The notes under the pieces were generated by a model, which saw only the letters and a program-made list of their open reading frames with translations, was not told the origin of the DNA and ran no database searches. The position numbers were made by a program, and so were the translations under genes. Positions 49,080 to 57,238 of a stretch of DNA of 64,000 nucleotides are shown piece by piece. The stretch covers positions 110,712-174,711 of the forward strand of contig CABQEV010000004.1 in NCBI GenBank assembly GCA_902463265.1, read 5' to 3'. The DNA comes from UMGS1889 sp900556055. Lineage in GTDB: Bacteria; Bacillota; Clostridia; Oscillospirales; Ruminococcaceae. The first letter of the stretch is position 1; every line of letters begins with the position of its first letter.

Positions 49080-50993
49080 ATGAAACGCAGAACCATTGCC
49101 GTTTGTGTTACGGGTTTCAACTGGGAATATGAGAGTCGAGTTGTAAGCGGTCTTTATGAACGCTGCATTGAGCTTGACATAAATCTGCTGGCATTTGCAC
49201 CGCTCATGCACAAGCCCGATCTGAATATAGGAAAATCTCTGCCTGAAAGCTTTATAAAGGGCGAAACTGAGATCTTCAACCTTATAAACTGCAATATAAT
49301 TGACGGAATTGCTGTGCTTGGTGACTCCATTATAAGTGAAAATGCTATATACAGCATTGCCGAAAAAGCAAGGTTACACAATATCCCGATAGTTAATATA
49401 AACGATCCTCAGCACCCGCTTGAACACAATGTATTTCTGAGCGACAAAAACGCAATGGAATTTGTCATCAGGCATATTATCGAAAAGCACGGCATTACAA
49501 AGATAGGCTTTATCGGCGGATTTCCCGACAATTTGCAGACGGAGGAACGTCTTGCGGCATATAAAAAGGTGCTGACTGAGCATAATATCCCGATAAATGA
49601 GGATTATATCACCTACGGACATTTCTGGAAGGACGCTGTAAAATGTGCCGAACAGCTTCTTTCACTTGATGATAAGCCCCGGGCGATAGCCTGTGCAAGC
49701 GATACAATGGCACTTTTCGTTATGGATTATCTTAAAGAAAACGGTTACAAGCTGCCTAAGGATATGGTTGTTACAGGCTTTGACGGCGTTAAGGACTGCG
49801 ATGTTTATTTCCCGACGCTAACATCCGTAAGGCGTGATTTCAGAAAAGCGGGAATTGATGCCGTAAACATCATAAATAAAGTATGGACAGAGGAAACAGC
49901 TCCCGAAAATATTTATACGGAATCTGAGCTTCTTATAAATCAGTCCTGCGGCTGCGTTCCGCTCGATGTGCCGACAAGTGACTATTACGGTGCAAAATAC
50001 GGCGAGATGAATGTTTTCAAGGAATTCAACAGCTACATAATCCGCATGAACACAATGTTTGCAGGTTCAGAAAGCTCATCGCAGCTTTTTGACAGCACTG
50101 TAGAAGGTGCGGAATTTTTTAAGCTGAAGCAGCTTTTTATATGCATATGCTCAGATACGGAAAGCCGCAGTTCCGCTCCTGATGATAAAAATTATGTGAA
50201 GAAATTCGGTCTGACCGACAGCATGATCTCTGTGGTAAAATTCGGTCATACTGTCGAAAACGGAACTCATTTTCCGACCTCGCAGCTTATTCCCGAGAAG
50301 GATTTTCTCTATGGTGAAAAGCCTGTATTTTTCGCATTTTCTCCACTGTATTTCAAAAATAATTTCCTTGGATATATCGCTTATGAACCATCCAAGATCA
50401 AGGGATACGGAGATCTGTTTGAAACATGGGCAATGTCTATCGCAAATAATGCAGGCAGCTTTTACATGAACAAGGAGCTCTCACATATCGCCGATAAGCT
50501 TGAGATGCTTTATATCGCAGACCCGCTTACCGGGCTGTTCAACCGCTGCGGAATGGAAAAATACGGCATCATGCTGACAAACGATGCGATGAGGAACGAT
50601 GATACTGTGACCGTTATCTGTGCCGATATCGACAATCTGAAGCCGATAAACGACATTTTCGGACATGAAGCAGGCGACAATGCCATAAAGCAGACGGCAT
50701 ATGCGCTGAAAGCATCTGTTCCGGCAAGCGGAGTATGCGTCAGGACCGGCGGCGATGAATTTACCGTGATATTGAAGGGTATAGACATCAGGCAGGTCGA
50801 AGGCTTCATCTCAGCAGCCGAAAAACGCCTGACCGACTACAACAGCACAAGCGGACTTCCATACAAAATAGGCTGCAGCTGCGGATTTTACAGCGAAAAA
50901 GCATCGAAAATGGGCTCGCTCGATCGTATCGCAAAGCTCGCCGATGCGGAAATGTACAAGATAAAAACGCTCAAAAAAACAAACAGAACATGA
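49080..50993 (+). CDS. LacI-like sugar-binding/GGDEF fusion protein 2
   Basis: A 637-residue soluble protein, paralogue of the one at 40302. Residues about 1-290 resemble a LacI sugar-binding domain (IAVCVTGFNWEYESRVVSGL at the N terminus; TGFDGVKD), a Cys pair QSCGC follows (in both paralogues), a linker, then a GGDEF domain (about 470-630) with RTGGDEF intact and ADIDNLKPINDIFGHE. No helix-turn-helix or membrane segment. Ligand-controlled c-di-GMP synthesis is inferred. The ATG at 49080 has AAAGGAG six bases upstream. Strong terminator downstream. Confidence 0.9.
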   Translation: MKRRTIAVCVTGFNWEYESRVVSGLYERCIELDINLLAFAPLMHKPDLNIGKSLPESFIKGETEIFNLINCNIIDGIAVLGDSIISENAIYSIAEKARLHNIPIVNINDPQHPLEHNVFLSDKNAMEFVIRHIIEKHGITKIGFIGGFPDNLQTEERLAAYKKVLTEHNIPINEDYITYGHFWKDAVKCAEQLLSLDDKPRAIACASDTMALFVMDYLKENGYKLPKDMVVTGFDGVKDCDVYFPTLTSVRRDFRKAGIDAVNIINKVWTEETAPENIYTESELLINQSCGCVPLDVPTSDYYGAKYGEMNVFKEFNSYIIRMNTMFAGSESSSQLFDSTVEGAEFFKLKQLFICICSDTESRSSAPDDKNYVKKFGLTDSMISVVKFGHTVENGTHFPTSQLIPEKDFLYGEKPVFFAFSPLYFKNNFLGYIAYEPSKIKGYGDLFETWAMSIANNAGSFYMNKELSHIADKLEMLYIADPLTGLFNRCGMEKYGIMLTNDAMRNDDTVTVICADIDNLKPINDIFGHEAGDNAIKQTAYALKASVPASGVCVRTGGDEFTVILKGIDIRQVEGFISAAEKRLTDYNSTSGLPYKIGCSCGFYSEKASKMGSLDRIAKLADAEMYKIKTLKKTNRT

Positions 50994-50995
50994 TC

Positions 50996-51038
50996 TTCCG
51001 CCGCCCGTTCTATACTGCGAACGGGCGGCGGAAATTTT
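50996..51038 (+). terminator. Terminator after the LacI-like/GGDEF gene 2
   Basis: Perfect 15-base arms TTCCGCCGCCCGTTC and GAACGGGCGGCGGAA, then ATTTTTC. Confidence 0.95.
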
Positions 51039-51053
51039 TCAGGGAGATACATT

Positions 51054-51959
51054 ATGAAAGCAGACAGGCATATCGGAATATTATCAATACTTCTCCAGAA
51101 AGACAAGGTAACTGCGTCCGAACTCGCAGAAAAATTTGAGGTATCAAGGCGGACAATAATCCGTGACATTGAGGACATAAGCAAGGCAGGCATTCCCATC
51201 GCAACATCTCAGGGACAGGGCGGCGGAATCTCGATAATGGACGGCTTCCGCATCGACCGCACCCTGCTCACATCGTCCGATATGAAAGCAATACTCGCAG
51301 GACTGAACGGGCTGGACAGCATAAGTGCTGACAGCAGCTTCCGCCGCCTGATGGACAAGCTATCCGCCGATAATTCCCCGCTTTCGCCAGACAGCCACAT
51401 CATCATCGACCTTTCTTCGTGGGACAAATCCGCAGTATCCGACAAAATAAAAATTATCCGCAAAGCAATGGAAAGCGGCAGCATCATATCATTCACTTAC
51501 TATTCCCCGAGCGGCGAAAGCAGCCGTGAGATAGAGCCTTATCACCTTGTTTTCCAGTGGTCAAGCTGGTATGTCTGGGGATATTGCCTGAAGCGCCGTG
51601 ATTTCCGAATGTTCAAGCTCACCCGCCTCACCGATCTCGCCTGCACCGACAGGCAATGCGCCGAACGTGAGATCCCCGAATATGTCTGCGACAAGCTGAA
51701 CCACACTCACGGCGAAATATGCGTAGAAGTGCGCTTCAACAGCTCGGTAAAGTGGCGCATCATCGACGAATTCGGCGTTGAACTGCCCAAATATGACGAA
51801 AGCGGGAATATCCTGCTTGATTTCACATGGTCGGATATCGAATCGCTTTATAACTATATCCTGACTTTCGGAGACAAAGCCGAGATACTCTCACCCGATA
51901 ATATCAGAAATGAATATATCGGATATCTGAAAAAAATTCTCGGCAGATATGAAACATGA
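51054..51959 (+). CDS. HTH-WYL domain transcriptional regulator
   Basis: A 301-residue YafY/DeoR-like regulator: N-terminal HTH_11 (about 1-60; VTASELAEKFEVSRRTIIRD) and a WYL domain (about 130-230; IEPYHLVFQWSSWYVWGYC, the WYVWGYC replacing W-Y-L) with a C-terminal extension. The WYL fold binds a ligand, often nucleic acid-like or small molecule. It is followed by three small genes with close or overlapping starts, its likely regulon. Confidence 0.9.
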   Translation: MKADRHIGILSILLQKDKVTASELAEKFEVSRRTIIRDIEDISKAGIPIATSQGQGGGISIMDGFRIDRTLLTSSDMKAILAGLNGLDSISADSSFRRLMDKLSADNSPLSPDSHIIIDLSSWDKSAVSDKIKIIRKAMESGSIISFTYYSPSGESSREIEPYHLVFQWSSWYVWGYCLKRRDFRMFKLTRLTDLACTDRQCAEREIPEYVCDKLNHTHGEICVEVRFNSSVKWRIIDEFGVELPKYDESGNILLDFTWSDIESLYNYILTFGDKAEILSPDNIRNEYIGYLKKILGRYET

Positions 51960-52020
51960 CATACTGATGTCACATTACCCGTGTTATGATTATCTCATAA
52001 ATGAAAGTGAGGTTATCATC

Positions 52021-52467
52021 ATGGAATATGAAGCTGCGCTGCAAAAGCTTTTTCGGGATATAGGAAACAGCGGCATCATGGTGCTTTCGACCTGCTCGGG
52101 CGATCGTGTGACATCACGCCCTATGAGTGTGGTTGTCATTGACGGGCGATTTTACTTCCAGACAGACGAAAGCTACCTGAAATACCGCCAGCTGACGGAT
52201 AATCCGCATATCGCATTGTCCGTAAAAAACTATTCAGTCGAGGGCATTGCCCGTGATATCGGCAAACCATCGGAAAATGCGGAATTTATGTCAGCTATGA
52301 CAACACATTTCCCGAGTGCGGTATCAAGGTGGTCTGCGCTGCCTTCTGAGCGTGTCATTGAAGTATCTCCGACGCTTATAAGGTCATGGATATACGAAAA
52401 TGATATCCCGTTTACAGAACATTTTGATTTTACAAAACAAATTTACATCAGGGAGAGAATGCTATGA
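52021..52467 (+). CDS. Pyridoxamine 5'-phosphate oxidase-like flavin protein
   Basis: A 148-residue split-barrel protein of the PNPOx-like family (GIMVLSTCSGDRVTSRPMSVVVIDGRFYF). Such proteins bind FMN or F420-like cofactors; the specific substrate is unknown. The ATG at 52021 has GAGG about nine bases upstream and fits the family N terminus; earlier in-frame starts overlap the WYL gene. ATGA overlap with the next gene. Confidence 0.85.
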   Translation: MEYEAALQKLFRDIGNSGIMVLSTCSGDRVTSRPMSVVVIDGRFYFQTDESYLKYRQLTDNPHIALSVKNYSVEGIARDIGKPSENAEFMSAMTTHFPSAVSRWSALPSERVIEVSPTLIRSWIYENDIPFTEHFDFTKQIYIRERML

Positions 52468-52838
52468 AATGTGAACTCGGAATAGCACGCTGCGGACTTG
52501 CCTGCTGCATATGCTCGGAAAATGCGGATTGCAGCGGCTGTCACAGCGACAGCTGCCATGACAAAGAATGGTGCGAAAACAGAAAATGCTGCATTGAAAA
52601 GGGATATGACTATTGCTTTGAATGTCCCGAAACTAAATGCCGAAAAGGCATGCTCGGAAAGCCGAAGCCGTTCGCATTCACGGAATTTGCACGAAAAAAC
52701 GGCATTGAAACACTGCTTGACTGTCTTGAAAGGAACGAGGCAGCAGGCGTTGTATATCACAGAAGCGGCATCACAGGAGATTACGATATTGACGATGAAG
52801 CGGCGCTTATGAGGTTTATCGAAAATGGAAAAGTTTGA
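52464..52838 (+). CDS. DUF3795 cysteine-rich protein
   Basis: A 124-residue protein with the DUF3795 N terminus (RCGLACCICSENADCSGCHS) and 15 cysteines, mostly in the first 65 residues, implying metal or Fe-S binding. The function is unknown. It overlaps the PNPOx gene by four bases and the GyrI gene by 14. Confidence 0.85.
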   Translation: MKCELGIARCGLACCICSENADCSGCHSDSCHDKEWCENRKCCIEKGYDYCFECPETKCRKGMLGKPKPFAFTEFARKNGIETLLDCLERNEAAGVVYHRSGITGDYDIDDEAALMRFIENGKV

Positions 52839-53457
52839 TTTTAAAAAGGAATACAAGGATCTCTATATGCCAAAAACGGAGCCGTCAATAGTGACTGTTC
52901 CCGAAATGAAATTCATCGCAGTCAGGGGAAGCGGAGATCCGAACACATCTCCCGAATACAAACAGGCGATGGAAATTCTCTACGGTCTGTCATTCACGAT
53001 AAAAATGTCAAAAATGAGCGGCAGTCAACCCGACGGATATTTTGAATATGTTGTTCCTCCGCTTGAAGGCTTCTGGTCAGTCGATGACGGCATATTTGAC
53101 GGACTTAACATCACTGACAAAAGCAAATTTCACTGGATATCCGTTATCCGTCAGCCTGATTTCGTAACTGAAAGCGTATTTGAACGGGCAAGATCGGAAG
53201 CTGAAAAGAAGAAGAAAACAGATATGTCAAAGGCTGAATTTATCACGGTTTCAGAGGGACTTTGCGTTCAGTCGATGCACATCGGAAGCTACGACAGCGA
53301 ACCGTCAACCATACTCAAAATGCGTGAATTTGCCGAGAAAAACGGATACTCGGAGGATCTTTCTGACACTCGCCTGCATCACGAGATCTATCTTTCTGAT
53401 CCGAGAAGATGCGCCCCGGAACGTCTGAAAACCGTCATAAGACACCCGATAAAATAA
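52825..53457 (+). CDS. GyrI-like small-molecule binding protein
   Basis: A 210-residue GyrI-like domain protein (YGLSFTIKMSKMSG; VVPPLEGFWSV). GyrI-like domains are SOUL/bacteriophage-type binding folds for small ligands; some hydrolyse compounds. Last of the WYL-PNPOx-DUF3795-GyrI set; the ligand is unknown. A strong terminator follows. Confidence 0.87.
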   Translation: MEKFDFKKEYKDLYMPKTEPSIVTVPEMKFIAVRGSGDPNTSPEYKQAMEILYGLSFTIKMSKMSGSQPDGYFEYVVPPLEGFWSVDDGIFDGLNITDKSKFHWISVIRQPDFVTESVFERARSEAEKKKKTDMSKAEFITVSEGLCVQSMHIGSYDSEPSTILKMREFAEKNGYSEDLSDTRLHHEIYLSDPRRCAPERLKTVIRHPIK

Positions 53458-53503
53458 AAGCTCTGCGTCCATGCATCAAAAGCATGAACGCAGAGCTTTT
53501 TTA
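53457..53503. terminator. Terminator of the WYL operon
   Basis: AAAGCTCTGCGTCCATGC pairs with GCATGAACGCAGAGCTTT with one mismatch, then TTTTT; it also faces the small gene at 53506 on the other strand. Confidence 0.92.
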
Positions 53504-53505
53504 TC

Positions 53506-53709
53506 TCAGAAAACAATTATCCCGACTATAAAGAGAATTATGCAGACTGCGATAATGACCGCACCAAGCACCTCACTGCCCGTCTGCGGAGATGCTTTCG
53601 GCTTATCTTCAGGCTTTGCATCATTCTTTTTTTCATCGCCGGATATTATCTCATAATCGACCGACCTGTCAAAAAGATCATCTTTTCCATTGCCGTTCCA
53701 ATCGTGCAT
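53506..53709 (-). CDS. Small EF-hand-like protein with SPQTG and C-terminal hydrophobic segment
   Basis: A 67-residue protein. It opens MHDWNGNGKDDLFDRSVDY, an EF-hand/dockerin-type calcium loop (Asp-x-Asn-x-Asn-x-Lys-Asp-Asp), continues with a Lys/Asp/Pro-rich stretch, and ends SPQTGSEVLG plus about 20 hydrophobic residues finishing with Phe. SPQTG fits the (S/N)PxTG type recognised by class B sortases in clostridia. However it has no signal peptide and no positive C-terminal tail, so it would be a tail-anchored cytosolic protein unless exported otherwise. AGGAGG seven bases before the ATG makes it a real gene. Confidence 0.75.
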   Translation of the reverse strand: MHDWNGNGKDDLFDRSVDYEIISGDEKKNDAKPEDKPKASPQTGSEVLGAVIIAVCIILFIVGIIVF

Positions 53710-53727
53710 GATACCGCCTCCTTATAC

Positions 53728-53833
53728 TAATACTAAAAACCCATTGAATTATGGGAATCTCTCGCTGCAAAACCGCATATATCAAAGCTTTTGCGGCGAT
53801 TTCTTCTCCATAATTCTAATGGTTTTTATTATA
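53728..53833. repeat. Interspersed palindromic repeat, copy B (full, inverted)
   Basis: Reverse complement of copy A with few differences (CTCGCTGCAAAACCGC in place of CTCGCCGCAAAACCGC). It begins TAATACTAAAAACCC and ends TTTTTATTATA. Located between the promoter side of the small gene at 53506 and the 3' end of glgB. Confidence 0.9.
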
Positions 53834-53875
53834 AGGATAACATATCCGATGTATCATTTTCAGGACAGCAGGCGA

Positions 53876-55714
53876 TCACTTTTTCTTTTTCGTTTCAGCC
53901 GCTTTCTGCTCGGTTATGACAAAAAGCCGTCCCGAAAATGCAGGGAGATCGACCTTTGCGATGTTTTTACCGTCAATGCCCTTTGTCTTTATGACCTCTG
54001 GCGACTTAGGCTTGACAGTCTTTCCGCTGTATTCCTGCCAATCGCTGTTAAGTATCTCTTTGAGCTGTACGGCATTGTCAACGGCAAATTCATATGCTGC
54101 TTTCGGCTTGTTGTCGAAGTTGAATGCAGCCACTACCGCATCATCGCCGCTTTTCCTCATGAAGATATAAACGCTGTCCTTTGCGCCGTTGACTTCAAGC
54201 CACTTAAACGCAGCGGAATTATAATCCTCGGCATACAGTGCAGGATGCTCGGACATTATCTTCATAAGCCTTGCAAAATATTTACTGAATGAATCATGAA
54301 GCGGATATTTCAGCAGCAGCCAGTCCTGCTCACGAGTTTCGTCCCACTCTCTGAACTGCGCAAATTCGCCGCCCATAAAGTTCAGTATCTTGCCGGTATG
54401 CGCTGTCATGTACATATAAAGCGCTCTTGCCTGCGGGAATTTATCCTCGTAATCGCCCCACATTTTCTGTATAACAGTCGCCTTTCCGTGAACGTTTTCA
54501 TCATGCGAGAACGGCAGCAGATAAAGCTCATTATAGAAATAAGCCATCGAGAATGTCAGCTTATTATAATGCTTCGGACGCTCCTCGGGCGGAGTGCGGA
54601 AATAGTTCAGCGTATCATTCATCCAGCCGAGATCCCACTTATAATCGAAGCCCAGACCGCCGTATTCAACAGGCGCAGTCACTTTGAGATAATCGGTCGA
54701 ATCCTCGGCGATAAGCATAGCTGTCGGGTGCATGTGATGAAGTCCCGAATTCATGTTTTTCAGGAAATCCACAGCCTGCTCGTTAACGCCTCTGTTGGGA
54801 TCGCCCTGCCAGTAGATCGCCCTGCTTATTGCGTCCATGCGCAGACCATCGAAATGAAATTCGCTCAGCCAGTAATTTGCCGCTGACTGCAAAAAGCTGC
54901 ATACCTCACGTCTTGCGTATATGAAATTGCAAGTGCCCCATTCGGAAACGGTCACATCGGAACGGGGATATTCATACAGCTGTGTGCCGTCATAATCTGC
55001 AAGACCATAGCTGTCTATCGCAAAATGCACGGGAACGAAATCCATGATAACACCTATCCCTGCAACATGGCAGCTGTTCACAAGGCGTTTCAGACCGTCA
55101 GCAGTACCGTAGCGGGATGTCGGCGAGAAAAATCCCGTGTTCTGATATCCCCACGAGATGTCTGCGGGATGTTCGCTGAGCGGCATGAACTCAATATGCG
55201 TAAATCCATGCGATTTGACGTATTTTATAAGCTTCGGAGCGATCTCTTCATACTTATACCAGCCGTTTTCATCATCGGGATCTGTCATCCACGAACCGAG
55301 ATGCACCTCGTAGATGCTCATCGGCTTATTGTAATTCTTGTCACGCTTTGAGAGCCATTCATCGTCGCTGAAGCGGAATTTATCCATGTCAACTATGATA
55401 GATGCCCAGTTGGGACGCAGCTCCATTCCGAAGCCGTATGGATCGCAGTGGTCGGTATATCCGCCGTCCTCACGGTAGATGCGGTATTTGTACATCTGAC
55501 CTGCCTTTGCTGTCGGGATAAGAACGCTGTAAACACCGCTTTTTCCGTCCTGCGTCATGGAAACAGTTTCCCAATCGCTGAATTCTCCGAAAACAGCCGC
55601 CCCCTTGGCAGCAGGCGCATATGTCCTGAATATGACTCCGCCGTCAACTATATGCACACCGAAAAATTTATAGCAGTCAAACGCCTTGCCATCATAAAAA
55701 TCCTGTAATATCAT
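53876..55714 (-). CDS. glgB: 1,4-alpha-glucan branching enzyme
   Basis: A 612-residue GH13 branching enzyme for glycogen. An N-terminal CBM48 (about 30-110) precedes the barrel: MDFVPVHF, GLRMDAISRA (nucleophile Asp), IAEDST and LPFSHDEN are the four GH13 regions. The family length is typical. The upstream MarR gene ends 32 bases before its start, so both may be co-transcribed. No other glg gene is in the window. Confidence 0.96.
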   Translation of the reverse strand: MILQDFYDGKAFDCYKFFGVHIVDGGVIFRTYAPAAKGAAVFGEFSDWETVSMTQDGKSGVYSVLIPTAKAGQMYKYRIYREDGGYTDHCDPYGFGMELRPNWASIIVDMDKFRFSDDEWLSKRDKNYNKPMSIYEVHLGSWMTDPDDENGWYKYEEIAPKLIKYVKSHGFTHIEFMPLSEHPADISWGYQNTGFFSPTSRYGTADGLKRLVNSCHVAGIGVIMDFVPVHFAIDSYGLADYDGTQLYEYPRSDVTVSEWGTCNFIYARREVCSFLQSAANYWLSEFHFDGLRMDAISRAIYWQGDPNRGVNEQAVDFLKNMNSGLHHMHPTAMLIAEDSTDYLKVTAPVEYGGLGFDYKWDLGWMNDTLNYFRTPPEERPKHYNKLTFSMAYFYNELYLLPFSHDENVHGKATVIQKMWGDYEDKFPQARALYMYMTAHTGKILNFMGGEFAQFREWDETREQDWLLLKYPLHDSFSKYFARLMKIMSEHPALYAEDYNSAAFKWLEVNGAKDSVYIFMRKSGDDAVVAAFNFDNKPKAAYEFAVDNAVQLKEILNSDWQEYSGKTVKPKSPEVIKTKGIDGKNIAKVDLPAFSGRLFVITEQKAAETKKKK

Positions 55715-55746
55715 TTAAATGAACATTCCTTTCCGAACTTTTCATA

Positions 55747-56196
55747 TTATTCCTTTATAACATTTTCGGTTATTTCCGAAAGCCTGCCTATCAGTCTGAC
55801 AAGCTCAGAGAGATCCTTTTCGCCCATCGCATGAAATGCCTTATCGTAAAAAGCCATCACCTCACGATGCTTTTCATCTGCGAATGTCCTTCCCTCCTCG
55901 GTCATGGAAACGATAACACGTCGCTTGTCCTTCTTTGCATTTATCCTGCCGATATATCCCTTATGCTCAAGGGAACGCAGTATTGACGCAGTTCTTGCCG
56001 TTGACAGTCCCAGCTCGGAGGATATAAATCCCGGAGTACATTCCCTGCCCTTGTCGCAGATGCGTTTTATGCAGAAAAGCACCTTCGTTTCGCCCTGAAA
56101 GAAATCAGTCAGAAATGTGATTGAGCGGTTATAATACGCATTTTGCATAACTTCCATGAAATTTTTCATAAGCTCATCGTATTCCGTAAAAATCAC
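55747..56196 (-). CDS. MarR family transcriptional regulator
   Basis: A 149-residue regulator with a MarR winged helix (about 55-115; FISSELGLSTARTASILRSL and KDKRRVIVSMTEEG). The start is uncertain: the GTG at 56196 lies inside AGGAGGTG, the apparent ribosome binding site, and the next in-frame ATG (56169) is 26 bases from it. An unusual start codon (ATT or ACG) is possible. Direct repeats TATTAGCTAT overlap its promoter, consistent with autoregulation. Downstream lies glgB. Confidence 0.85.
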   Translation of the reverse strand: MIFTEYDELMKNFMEVMQNAYYNRSITFLTDFFQGETKVLFCIKRICDKGRECTPGFISSELGLSTARTASILRSLEHKGYIGRINAKKDKRRVIVSMTEEGRTFADEKHREVMAFYDKAFHAMGEKDLSELVRLIGRLSEITENVIKE

Positions 56197-56216
56197 CTCC
56201 TGATTTTATCTAATAC

Positions 56217-56242
56217 TATTAGCTATCTTTATTAGCTATTAT
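56217..56242. promoter_or_regulatory. Putative MarR operator (direct repeats)
   Basis: TATTAGCTAT occurs twice, 12 or 13 bases apart, and TAGCTATTA overlaps the -10 box. Inverted elements TAATAGCTAATA are also present. Confidence 0.5.
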
Positions 56243-56266
56243 ATCAGAAATAAATTTTGCTGTCAA
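56238..56266 (-). promoter_or_regulatory. Promoter of the MarR gene
   Basis: Minus-strand TTGACA (56266-56261), 17-base spacer and TATAAT (56243-56238), back to back with the promoter of the PNP gene. Confidence 0.88.
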
Positions 56267-56278
56267 TGAACAAAACAC

Positions 56279-56307
56279 TTGAAATATTCCGAGAAAAATT
56301 ATATAAT
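56279..56307 (+). promoter_or_regulatory. Promoter of the PNP gene
   Basis: TTGAAA (56279-56284), 17-base spacer and TATAAT (56302-56307). Confidence 0.88.
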
Positions 56308-56350
56308 ATAAACAAAGATATCCCCATAAAATGAAATGGAGGTCACGAAA

Positions 56351-57199
56351 ATGAATTCACCTGAAATTATCCTCGAAAAAATCAGCACAGCAGCCGATGA
56401 AATACGCAAAAGGCTTCCCGATGATTTTAAGCCTAAGCTCGCACTTGTCCTCGGTTCGGGACTCGGAGCTTTTGCCGATCAGATCGACGTTATCGCCGAG
56501 ATACCCTACGGAGAGATCAGCGGCATGCCCGTTTCGACCGTTGAGGGACACAAGGGCAGATTTGTTTTCGGATACTGCGGCAAAGCCCCCGTTGTGCTTA
56601 TGCAGGGACGCGTCCACTATTACGAGGGCTATACGATGGAAGAAGTTGTCCGTCCGATACGGATAATGCGTATGCTGGGCGCAAGATATCTGTTTCTCAC
56701 AAATGCATCGGGCGGCATAAACACGAATTTCAAGGCGGGCGATCTTATGCTCATAACCGACCAGATATCAAGCTTTGTCCCCTCCCCTCTTATCGGCGGG
56801 AACGTTCCCGAGCTTGGCGCAAGATTTCCCGATATGTCGGAAATATACAGCAAGCGTCTGCGCGGCATCATCACAGGCGAGGCAGTTAAGGCGGGGATCC
56901 TGATTCAGGAGGGCATTTACTGCCAGTTCACGGGGCCTAACTACGAATCTCCCGCCGAAGTAAGGCTTGCAGGCATTCTCGGAGCTGATGCGGTAGGAAT
57001 GAGCACAGCCTGCGAAGCGATCGCCGCAAACCACTGCGGCTTTGAGATATGCGGAATTTCCTGCATCTCAAACCTTGCCTGCGGACTTTCCGACACTCCG
57101 CTGTCACACGCCGAAGTCCAGGAAAACGCCGATAAGACCGCACCCCTTTTCACCGCTCTTGTAAAGAATTCGATCTGCGCTATCTGCGGTGAAGAATGA
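56351..57199 (+). CDS. punA: Purine nucleoside phosphorylase
   Basis: A 282-residue trimeric-type PNP, splitting (deoxy)inosine and guanosine with phosphate. Family motifs are LVLGSGLGAFADQ, VLMQGRVHYYEGY, LTNASGGIN and GPNYESPAE. The ATG at 56351 has GGAGG eight bases upstream. It is co-transcribed with an MTA/SAH deaminase gene 39 bases downstream; together they form a purine salvage unit. Confidence 0.96.
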   Translation: MNSPEIILEKISTAADEIRKRLPDDFKPKLALVLGSGLGAFADQIDVIAEIPYGEISGMPVSTVEGHKGRFVFGYCGKAPVVLMQGRVHYYEGYTMEEVVRPIRIMRMLGARYLFLTNASGGINTNFKAGDLMLITDQISSFVPSPLIGGNVPELGARFPDMSEIYSKRLRGIITGEAVKAGILIQEGIYCQFTGPNYESPAEVRLAGILGADAVGMSTACEAIAANHCGFEICGISCISNLACGLSDTPLSHAEVQENADKTAPLFTALVKNSICAICGEE

Positions 57200-57238
57200 T
57201 CTGTTATTGAAATCCACTGCCGAAAGGAGAATTGTTAT

